Shown here: in pieces, positions 25,222 through 32,522 of the stretch | How the letters are laid out: every line of letters starts with the position of its first letter | Numbering within the stretch: the stretch's first letter is position 1 | Assembly (NCBI RefSeq): GCF_013032445.1 | Contig: NZ_WQCA01000004.1 | Span: 248,001 to 312,000 of the forward strand | Length of the DNA stretch: 64,000 bases | Source: Ruegeria arenilitoris | GTDB taxonomy: Bacteria; Pseudomonadota; Alphaproteobacteria; Rhodobacterales; Rhodobacteraceae | Direction: 5' to 3' | The notes under the pieces: model-generated | Seen by the model: only the letters and a program-made list of their open reading frames with translations | Database searches by the model: none | What the model was told of the DNA's origin: nothing | Translations under genes and position numbers: made by a program

Positions 25222-25369
25222 ATTTTCCCATATCATCGCCCCTTATGGAGTTGTGGCAAAGTGCCCATTCAAGGTGGCAATGTACCGAAAGGAGCCATGA
25301 AACTGGAATACCACAGGCCAAGTTGATAGTTGGCCGCGCAATCGTGCCCGGCCAAAACAGGAACTGATC

Positions 25370-27451
25370 ATGCTATTTAAACGCGCAGATTTCCCCAAAG
25401 ATTTCCTCTTTGGCAGTACCGTCCTTGGTGGGCAGCACGAAGGCTCTACTCTGGGCGACGTGTTACCGGGCGCGAATGGCAATCAGGCCTGTGGACATGG
25501 AGGCTTTAATCCGCGGGAACTGGATCTGGTTCGCGAAGCCGGGTTTGACTGCTACCGCTTTTCGGTCAAATGGGCGCATGTCATGCCCAATGGTCGTGGC
25601 GTGGTAAGCCAGAAAGGGTTGGACTATTACGACAGTCTGGCCGATGCCTTGTTAGAGCGCGAGCTTCGACCTTGTGCGACGCTTTATGACAACACCCTTC
25701 CTGAGGCACTGGCAGACCTGGGCGGATGGCGGAACCGCGATTGTGCTGGTTGGTTTTCCGACTTCACTGAGATTGTCATGAGCAACATCGGTGACCGCAT
25801 TTATAGTGTTGCGCCAATTGAAATGCCCTCATCTTTCAGCATGCTAGGCGAAGCTCAAACATCAGGTTTGAACGAGAACCGGGCCAAAGCACGTATGATG
25901 CATCACCTTTTGGTGGCCCATGGAAAAGCAATCGCGGCAATGCGTGGTTTGGGGATGACCAATCTGGGCGCGGTGTTCAGTCTGGACCTTACCTCCTCCG
26001 CTGCTTCCAGCCCTGACATTGCCGTTGAGTTGGACGATATCTTAAGCCAGTGCTTTCTGGGCGGCGTATTCAACAACGCCTACCCGGACGTTTTGCTGGA
26101 GATTCTTGAACCTATCCTGCCGACGGCATGGCGGGATGATTTCGAAGCCATTGGCACGCCGATTGATTGGTGCGGCCTACGTTTCAACTCACTCAAGCCG
26201 ATTGATCCCAATGCCCTGACCTCCATCCAGCAGGCTTATACGAAGGAGCTGCCTATCTATCTCATGGAAAACGGCGAAAATGGCTCTGAACCCCCGCACG
26301 ATGACAAAGGCCTCAATCAGAACCTGAAAGTCGTGCAAAAAACTCTGGAACTCGGCACGCCAGTGAAAGGCTACTTCATCCGAACATCTGGGAAAGATAA
26401 CCTGCCCGCTCTGGAAACCATGTTAGCAGGAAGCTCGGTCTCGCTGCCCCTCGCGCAGCCCGCCGGCGCCATGCACGAACATTGGAATCTGGTCGCCGAT
26501 ATTGGCGGCACCAATACGCGGTTGGGCGTGATCTCGAATGGCAAGCTGACCGATCTGCGGAAATACCCGACGGGCACCCTGCCCGAGTTGCTTGAGGCGT
26601 TTCACAGCCTGCGTGATGAGATCGGAACCGATCCGCGCGCCGTGGTGGCCGCCGGGGCCGGACCGGTTAAGGACGGAACGATCCGCCTGACCAATGCCAA
26701 TCTCGATCTGTCCGAACATGATATCGGCAAAGCAACCGGTGCACAGCACACCTTTGTCATTAATGACTTCACCGCTGCCGCCTGGTCCGTGGCAGAGATC
26801 ACCGGTGATGACGTCGAGGTTTTGCAGGGCGCCGCGACACCGCCCCGCGGAACAAGGCTGGTCGTAGGGCCGGGCACCGGTCTTGGCGTTGGTGCCCTGC
26901 TCTATTCAGAAGGTCGCTACCACACAGCTTCGGGAGAAGGAGGCCATGTAGGCCTGTCGCCCCGCCATGTCGATGAGGTCGAGGTTTTCCGCGCCGCCCG
27001 TCACATCTCACCAGATTGCTTTTTTGACGATACCTTGGTGCTTGAGGCTGAAATGTTCCTCAGCGGTACTGGCCTGCCGATCCTGTACCAAGCCGCCGGG
27101 ATGGCCGCCGGTCAAGCCAATACACCAGTGCGCAGCGCCCGAGACATTCTGGAGGACGCCCGCGCACAAACCGACCCGATTGCGGTGAAAGCGGCGCATA
27201 TGTTCACCACCCATCTGGGTGCGGTGATGGGCGATTTGGCCGTCGTGCTTATTCCCTCGGGCGGAGTGTTTCTTTTGGGTGGCGTCGCCGAAAAGAACCG
27301 CTGGCTGTTCAAGGACGCGTTCCGCGATGCATTCAACGCAGGTGGGCGGTTTAGCGATTTGCGGCGCTCATTCAACTTGTATGTTTCGGAACAGGACGAA
27401 TTTGGCATTGTTGGCGCTAACAATTTCTGCAAAAGTGCGCTCGCGCGGTAG
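25370..27451 (+). CDS. Fusion of a GH1-like domain and glucokinase
   Basis: This 693-residue protein has two domains. Residues 1-355 resemble a shortened GH1 beta-glucosidase: GQHEG (21-25), the pair E151 (APIEMP, where GH1 has NEP) and E300 (YLMENG) align with the two catalytic glutamates. The substrate-binding Asn before the acid/base and the His of the usual HWDLP (here DNTLP, near 107) are lost. Residues 368-693 are a full bacterial glucokinase with ADIGGTNTRLG, INDFTA, GPGTGLG and EGGHV. An in-frame ATG at 26471 lies just before the kinase domain, without a clear ribosome site. The protein would cleave a glucoside and phosphorylate the glucose, if the GH1 part is active. Confidence 0.87.
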   Translation: MLFKRADFPKDFLFGSTVLGGQHEGSTLGDVLPGANGNQACGHGGFNPRELDLVREAGFDCYRFSVKWAHVMPNGRGVVSQKGLDYYDSLADALLERELRPCATLYDNTLPEALADLGGWRNRDCAGWFSDFTEIVMSNIGDRIYSVAPIEMPSSFSMLGEAQTSGLNENRAKARMMHHLLVAHGKAIAAMRGLGMTNLGAVFSLDLTSSAASSPDIAVELDDILSQCFLGGVFNNAYPDVLLEILEPILPTAWRDDFEAIGTPIDWCGLRFNSLKPIDPNALTSIQQAYTKELPIYLMENGENGSEPPHDDKGLNQNLKVVQKTLELGTPVKGYFIRTSGKDNLPALETMLAGSSVSLPLAQPAGAMHEHWNLVADIGGTNTRLGVISNGKLTDLRKYPTGTLPELLEAFHSLRDEIGTDPRAVVAAGAGPVKDGTIRLTNANLDLSEHDIGKATGAQHTFVINDFTAAAWSVAEITGDDVEVLQGAATPPRGTRLVVGPGTGLGVGALLYSEGRYHTASGEGGHVGLSPRHVDEVEVFRAARHISPDCFFDDTLVLEAEMFLSGTGLPILYQAAGMAAGQANTPVRSARDILEDARAQTDPIAVKAAHMFTTHLGAVMGDLAVVLIPSGGVFLLGGVAEKNRWLFKDAFRDAFNAGGRFSDLRRSFNLYVSEQDEFGIVGANNFCKSALAR

Positions 27452-27490
27452 AATACGCACCTGACCTCATGAAACAGAAAGGACCACGGC

Positions 27491-28417
27491 ATGATCCTTT
27501 GCTGCGGTGAAGCCCTGATCGACATGATCCCCACCCCGACCGTTTCGGGCGGTGAAGGGTTTGTGCCCCATTCCGGCGGCGCCATTTTTAATACGGCGAT
27601 TGCGCTGGGGCGGTTGGGGGCTCCGGTCGGGCTGCTGACGGGGCTGTCTTCGGATATGTTCGGGGAGCAATTGGCCGATGCCCTGCAGGCCAGCCATGTG
27701 GACGGCAGCCATGTGATCCGCTCGAATCGACCGACCACACTGGCCTTTGTGCAGCTGAAGGACGGGCACGCAACCTACAGCTTTGTGGATGAAAACTCGG
27801 CCGGGCGGATGTTGACGCCCGAGGACATGCCCGACCAGTTGCCCGCCGTGTCGGCGCTGTATTTCGGTGGGATCAGTCTGGCCTGCGAACCCTGCGCGGA
27901 TGCCTATGCTGCGCTGCTGGACAAGCATGGGGCGGATCGAGCCGTAATGATCGATCCGAATATCCGGCCCGATTTCATCAAGGACCAGACCCGCTATCGC
28001 ACCCGGCTGAACCTGATGATTGCGCAGGCGGATATCGTGAAGGTGTCAGACGAGGATCTGGACTGGATCGTCCCCGGCCCCGAAACCATCGCTGAGAAAG
28101 TGCCGCTTTTGCTTCAGGCTGGTCCGGCGGTTGTCATCGTCACCCGGGGCAGCGATGGTGCGTCGGGCTATCTGGCGGATGAGTCCGAAACCTCCGTCCC
28201 GGTTCCGCCGGTCGAGGTGGTCGATACAGTCGGTGCAGGCGACACTTTCAACGCCGGCGTTCTGGCTGAGCTGGAACAGGCGGGTCACCTGAGCAAACCC
28301 GCCCTTCGCGCCCTGACCCCCGACCAATTGCGCGCAGCCCTTGCCAAGGGGGCCGAGGTCGCCGCTGTCACCGTATCCCGCGCCGGGGCAAACCCGCCCT
28401 GGGCGCACGAGCTTTGA
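27491..28417 (+). CDS. PfkB-family carbohydrate kinase, probable fructokinase
   Basis: This 308-residue kinase has the PfkB signatures GGAIFNTAIALGRLG near residue 29 and DTVGAGDTFNAG near 242, with the catalytic Asp in GAGD. GAAAGGA about 10 bp upstream is a good ribosome site. It lies 39 bp after the glucokinase fusion and 16 bp before the D-lyxose isomerase. Fructose is the natural substrate in this setting, since the isomerase can form it from mannose. Other ketoses cannot be excluded. Confidence 0.88.
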   Translation: MILCCGEALIDMIPTPTVSGGEGFVPHSGGAIFNTAIALGRLGAPVGLLTGLSSDMFGEQLADALQASHVDGSHVIRSNRPTTLAFVQLKDGHATYSFVDENSAGRMLTPEDMPDQLPAVSALYFGGISLACEPCADAYAALLDKHGADRAVMIDPNIRPDFIKDQTRYRTRLNLMIAQADIVKVSDEDLDWIVPGPETIAEKVPLLLQAGPAVVIVTRGSDGASGYLADESETSVPVPPVEVVDTVGAGDTFNAGVLAELEQAGHLSKPALRALTPDQLRAALAKGAEVAAVTVSRAGANPPWAHEL

Positions 28418-28433
28418 CCTTAAAGAGACAGAC

Positions 28434-29105
28434 ATGAAAAGATCTGACATCAACGTTATCAAGACCGAGGCCGAAGCCTTCATCCGTTCGTTCGGTGCTG
28501 TGCTGCCACCCTTTGCCAACTGGTCCCCGGAACAGATGCGCAGTGAAAAAGCTGCAGGCATTCGCGAGCGCGGGCTGGGTTGGGACATCACCGATTATGG
28601 GCAGGGGCGCTTTGATGAGTTGGGCCTGTTTCTATTCACCCTGCGCAACGGCGATGTGGGCGATCTGAACAGCGGTCGCGGTATGCTTTATGCCGAAAAA
28701 CTACTTGTCTCGCGCGACAAACAGCTATCACCGATGCACCGTCATATCATCAAGGCCGAGGATATCATCAACCGGGGCGGCGGCGATCTGGTGATGGAGA
28801 TTTACGCCTCGGACGCCGAAGGTGGCATCGACCGCAACAATCCCGTTGTCGTGCCCAGCGATGGCTGCCCGGTCACGATCAAACCCGGCGAACTGCTGCG
28901 CCTGAAACCGGGCGAAAGTGTCACCCTGATGCCCGGCATCTGGCACGCCTTCTGGGCCGAAAAGGGAGATTGTCTGATCGGAGAGGTCTCAACCGTCAAT
29001 GATGATCGCACCGATAACGTGTTCGAAGACCCGATCCCCCGCTTCGCCACCATCGAGGAAGATACCGCAGCCGATTTCCTGCTGGTCGCGGATTACTATT
29101 CCTGA
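28434..29105 (+). CDS. D-lyxose ketol-isomerase (mannose isomerase)
   Basis: This 223-residue cupin-type protein matches the D-lyxose isomerase family (EcLyxI-like). The metal site is suggested by MHRHIIK and Glu in LVMEIY, with a further His in GIWHAFW. The family interconverts D-lyxose and D-xylulose and also D-mannose and D-fructose. The start at 28434 follows a ribosome site AAGAGA; the frame is open further upstream inside the fructokinase gene. Next to a fructokinase, mannose to fructose is the likelier reaction here. It ends the operon. Confidence 0.88.
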   Translation: MKRSDINVIKTEAEAFIRSFGAVLPPFANWSPEQMRSEKAAGIRERGLGWDITDYGQGRFDELGLFLFTLRNGDVGDLNSGRGMLYAEKLLVSRDKQLSPMHRHIIKAEDIINRGGGDLVMEIYASDAEGGIDRNNPVVVPSDGCPVTIKPGELLRLKPGESVTLMPGIWHAFWAEKGDCLIGEVSTVNDDRTDNVFEDPIPRFATIEEDTAADFLLVADYYS

Positions 29106-29119
29106 AAAAGGATAAGTCC

Positions 29120-29139
29120 CTTTTCCAAAAACGGAAAAG
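29120..29139 (+). promoter_or_regulatory. Hairpin after the lyxose isomerase gene
   Basis: CTTTTCC and GGAAAAG form a 7-bp stem with a 6-base loop, 14 bp after the stop. There is no T-run, so it is a weak terminator at best. It separates the sugar operon from the small membrane-protein genes. Confidence 0.35.
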
Positions 29140-29217
29140 CGCATTAACATGGTCCTTGAAGCCGGGGTTGAAGGTGTAAGCCTCAGCCCGCGCACCAATT
29201 GCAAGAGGACCGGTTCC

Positions 29218-29475
29218 ATGGTCACGAAAGCCGAGCTTGAAGCCCAGGTCGCTGATTTGCGCCGCCAACTGGCCGAGCAATCCGCGGCCAGCCAACAGCC
29301 ACCCGAGCCCGAGCCACATGACACGGTTGCCGACAGGATTGCGGAAAACTTCGACAACTGGTCCGGCCAGTTGGAAGAAGCTTTGACCGAGTTGGAGGAC
29401 CTGCCGCACAAACGGCCAATCCTGTTTGCACTTGGTATCTTCACGCTTGGCTATCTGCTAGGCCGGTCCCGGTAG
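29218..29475 (+). CDS. Small YqjD/ElaB-like (DUF883-type) membrane-anchored protein
   Basis: This 85-residue protein has a charged helical N-terminus (VTKAELEAQVADLRRQLAEQ) and one C-terminal membrane helix ending GYLLGRSR, the glycine-arginine ending typical of DUF883/YqjD proteins. In E. coli such proteins bind ribosomes at the inner membrane in stationary phase. The start at 29218 is preceded by AAGAGGA at the right distance. The next gene, 10 bp on, encodes a YqjE-like holin-family protein, so the pair resembles E. coli yqjDE. Function here is inferred. Confidence 0.75.
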   Translation: MVTKAELEAQVADLRRQLAEQSAASQQPPEPEPHDTVADRIAENFDNWSGQLEEALTELEDLPHKRPILFALGIFTLGYLLGRSR

Positions 29476-29485
29476 GAGCCCGATC

Positions 29486-29959
29486 ATGAGCCGCATTTCC
29501 CGCAATATTTCAATCATTCTGCGCGCCGAACGGCTGATCGCCCAACGCCATGTCGCGGTGGCGGCCCGTCGCACCGGGTTCTACGCCGCAGCAGGACTGG
29601 CCGTCGGGCTGGCGGTCATCATGCTGAATGTGGCCGGGTTTTTCTGGTTGTCGGCGAGCCTGTCGAAACCGTTGGCGGCGCTGATCATAGCCGGGGCCAA
29701 CCTGCTGCTGGCGCTTATCCTGGCCCTGCTGGCCAACACACAGAACGCGCAGGCCGATACCACGGCGGCGGTCGAGTTGCGCGATATGGCCTTGCAGGAC
29801 ATTGAAACCGACATCAAAGACACCCTGTCAGAGGCGCGCGGCACCGTGGCAGGCCTTCGACGCGACCCGCTGGGCGCGCTGACGCCCGATGTCATCAGCG
29901 CGATTCTGGGGACTCTAGTCCGATATGCCCGGCGGCGGAAAAACAAGCCGGACAAATAG
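29486..29959 (+). CDS. YqjE-like holin-superfamily membrane protein
   Basis: This 157-residue protein has two adjacent membrane helices (about 30-55 and 62-85) and a charged C-terminal region with a conserved-looking RRDPLGALTPDVI stretch. It fits the putative phage-holin/YqjE-type family seen next to YqjD in E. coli. It follows the DUF883-type gene by 10 bp and converges with the acetate kinase gene 7 bp away. There is no phage gene nearby, so a phage role is unlikely. Exact function is unknown. Confidence 0.7.
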   Translation: MSRISRNISIILRAERLIAQRHVAVAARRTGFYAAAGLAVGLAVIMLNVAGFFWLSASLSKPLAALIIAGANLLLALILALLANTQNAQADTTAAVELRDMALQDIETDIKDTLSEARGTVAGLRRDPLGALTPDVISAILGTLVRYARRRKNKPDK

Positions 29960-29965
29960 CGGCGG

Positions 29966-31135
29966 TTACGTCATCTGCGCTGCGGCGCGGGCGATCACCA
30001 TCTCTTCGTTCGTGGGGATCGTCAGGATACGCACACGACTGAAGTCGGTCGACAGAACTGTGCCGCCATCGGCATTTCTGTTGTGGTCCATGTCAATCCC
30101 GATCCAGCGCATCCCGTCGCACACCTGCTGACGGATCTGGGCCGAATTCTCTCCTATTCCGCCGGTAAAGACCAGCGCGTCGATCCCCTCCAGCGCGGCA
30201 GAGAGCGCGCCCAGTTCGCGGCGAATGCGAAACACGTAATAGTCGATGGCCTTGCGCGCGTCAGGCGTGTCGGCGGCCAGCAAGGTGCGCATATCCGATG
30301 AGATGCCCGACAAGCCAAGCAAGCCCGATTTACGATAGAGCATGTCTGCAATTTCGTCCGCGGACATGCCTTCCTGCTGCATCATGTACAGCACGACGCC
30401 GGGGTCCAGCTGACCGCTGCGGGTGCCCATCGGCAACCCGTCCAGCGCCGAAAAGCCCATGGTCGACGCCACGGCCCGGCCGCCCGATATCGCACACATC
30501 GAAGCGCCGTTGCCCAGATGCGCGATGACCACGCGGCCATCGTGCAGACCCGGGGCGATCTCTTTCAACTTCTGCGAGATATAGTCGTAGCTCAGACCAT
30601 GAAAGCCATATCGGCGCACGCCCTTTTCATAGTAGCTCTGCGGCAGAGCGAAGGTATCGTTGACCCATGGATGCGTCCGGTGAAACGCGGTGTCGAAACA
30701 GGCGACCTGCACGGTGTCGGGAAACGCAGCGCTGGCGGCGCGGATACCAGCCAGGCTGTAGGGTTGGTGCAGAGGCGCAAAGGGGATGAACCCGGTCAGG
30801 GTTTCAATGACCTTATCATCGATCAGAACGGGTTCAGAATAAACTGTCCCGCCATGCACGACCCGGTGACCGATAGCACGGATATTGAAGCTCGGCAGAT
30901 ACTCTCGGGCCATGTCCAAAAAGGCCTGAATAGCCTCATCGTGGTTCTTGGCATTGACGAGCGGCCGGTCGACCGAGCGCCCTCCGGCGGATTGCGCCAG
31001 CAGCCGGGGCGCGTCGCCCAGACGTTCGATCTGGCCATGCCAGCGCATACTGGGTCGGTTGCCTTCGACCAATTCATACAGTCCGAACTTCAACGAAGAA
31101 GAACCGGCATTCAGCGCCAGAACGTAGTCAGCCAT
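29966..31135 (-). CDS. ackA: Acetate/propionate kinase (AckA)
   Basis: This 389-residue kinase shows LALNAGSSSLKF (5-16), GHRVVHGG, FDTAFH and HLGNGASM, all hallmarks of the acetate kinase family. It makes ATP and a carboxylate from an acyl phosphate. The start at 31135 overlaps the phosphotransacylase gene by 8 bp; the frame is open further upstream. The usual PLHNP motif reads PLHQP here, a small active-site-region difference. As last gene of the operon with a MaoC-phosphotransacylase fusion, it probably closes an acyl-CoA to acyl-phosphate to ATP route. Acyl length is not known. Confidence 0.92.
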   Translation of the reverse strand: MADYVLALNAGSSSLKFGLYELVEGNRPSMRWHGQIERLGDAPRLLAQSAGGRSVDRPLVNAKNHDEAIQAFLDMAREYLPSFNIRAIGHRVVHGGTVYSEPVLIDDKVIETLTGFIPFAPLHQPYSLAGIRAASAAFPDTVQVACFDTAFHRTHPWVNDTFALPQSYYEKGVRRYGFHGLSYDYISQKLKEIAPGLHDGRVVIAHLGNGASMCAISGGRAVASTMGFSALDGLPMGTRSGQLDPGVVLYMMQQEGMSADEIADMLYRKSGLLGLSGISSDMRTLLAADTPDARKAIDYYVFRIRRELGALSAALEGIDALVFTGGIGENSAQIRQQVCDGMRWIGIDMDHNRNADGGTVLSTDFSRVRILTIPTNEEMVIARAAAQMT

Positions 31136-32522
31136 GGATTTTACCTTTGTTCGCCTGCGCGTGCAGCGCCGCCACCGCGCAAGATGCCAACCGCGACGCA
31201 TCATCATCCGACCGCGATGTCAGAATGATCGGCACGGTGGCGCCAACAACGATCCCAGCTGCCTCGGCATGCGAGATAAATGTAAGCTGCTTTGCCACCA
31301 TATTGCCCGCCTCGATATTCGGCGCCACCAGAATGTCCGCCGCCCCGGCAACCTCAGAGGTGATCCCCTTGGTCCGGGCTGCGTTCAGGTCCACCGCGTT
31401 GTCCATCGCCAAGGGGCCATCGACCAGACCGCCTGTGATCTGGCCGCGCTCGGCCATTTTCGACAGCAGCGCCGCATCGACGGACGAGGGCATATGCGGG
31501 TTGATCGTCTCAACTGCCGACAACACGCCAACTTTGGGTGTTTCGATCCCGATGGATTGCGCCAGATGAATGGCGTTCTGGACGATATCGGCCTTGGTTT
31601 CCAAATCGGGGGCGATGTTGACCGCCGCATCCGTCACCATGATCGGTCGTGACATACCCGGCACGTCCATCACGAACACATGGGACAGACGCCGCCCGGT
31701 CCGCAACCCCCGGTCCCGGCGCAAAACCGCATGCAGCAACACATCAGTATGCAGATGCCCCTTCATCAAGGTCTCTGCCTTGCCTTCAACCACAAGGTCC
31801 ACGGCACGGTGGGCGGCGATTTCGTGGCTGTTGGCCTCGATGATTTCGATAGCCGACAGATCGGCGCCCAGTTCCGCTGCTGCTGCCGCAATCTTGTCCG
31901 GATTACCCAACAGGATCGGCGTGATGATGCCCTTGGCCTTGCCCAGCAGCGCACCGCCCAGCGAGTTCGGCTCTTCCGGGGCGACCACCGCAGTGGGCAT
32001 CGGGTCCATCGGTTCGGCCTTTGCGATCAACGCGTCGAAATGACGGTGGCGTTGGACGATCAGGCCCGGAACCTCGACCGAGTCGAAGGCCATATGCTTT
32101 GCCGGTGGCGTGACCTGCACCTCTCCGCTGAGGACCAAAGCGTTATCGCCAACGCGGCGCACCTCGGCGGCACAGAGCAAGTCACCATCCTCGCGCTTTT
32201 CAAGTACAGTGACAAATGCGGTAACTTCATCACCCGCCACAACGGGAAGGTGGAAGGACAGGTTCGCCCATCGGGTTTGCGTGCCAGCACCGGGTAGAAT
32301 GTTACCCAGAACCGCCGCAATCAGACCAGCAGGCCACAGGGCCGGAGCGACCGCCTCGGGGCGGCCATCGCCATCGCCGTCATAGCCCGCAAGATGCAGC
32401 GGGTTGTGATCGCCCGAGGCTGAGGCAAAGGCATAAAGATCGTCGATTGTGCACAGGCGCATCACCTGTGCTTCGTCCCCGACCTTCACCTGCGCGTAAG
32501 TACGGTTTTCTTCTATCTTCAT
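31128..32522 (-). CDS. MaoC-phosphate acyltransferase fusion
   Basis: This 464-residue protein has an N-terminal hot-dog MaoC/R-hydratase domain (about 1-150) with the hydratase motif ASASGDHNPLHL carrying D38 and H43. A C-terminal phosphate acetyl/butyryltransferase domain follows (about 165-460). It could hydrate an enoyl-CoA and also exchange CoA for phosphate. Such fusions are annotated as bifunctional enoyl-CoA hydratase/phosphate acetyltransferase. It overlaps the DUF3141 gene by 4 bp and ackA by 8 bp. The acyl substrate is unknown; a 3-hydroxyacyl or short-chain acyl-CoA fits the neighbours. Confidence 0.9.
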   Translation of the reverse strand: MKIEENRTYAQVKVGDEAQVMRLCTIDDLYAFASASGDHNPLHLAGYDGDGDGRPEAVAPALWPAGLIAAVLGNILPGAGTQTRWANLSFHLPVVAGDEVTAFVTVLEKREDGDLLCAAEVRRVGDNALVLSGEVQVTPPAKHMAFDSVEVPGLIVQRHRHFDALIAKAEPMDPMPTAVVAPEEPNSLGGALLGKAKGIITPILLGNPDKIAAAAAELGADLSAIEIIEANSHEIAAHRAVDLVVEGKAETLMKGHLHTDVLLHAVLRRDRGLRTGRRLSHVFVMDVPGMSRPIMVTDAAVNIAPDLETKADIVQNAIHLAQSIGIETPKVGVLSAVETINPHMPSSVDAALLSKMAERGQITGGLVDGPLAMDNAVDLNAARTKGITSEVAGAADILVAPNIEAGNMVAKQLTFISHAEAAGIVVGATVPIILTSRSDDDASRLASCAVAALHAQANKGKIHG

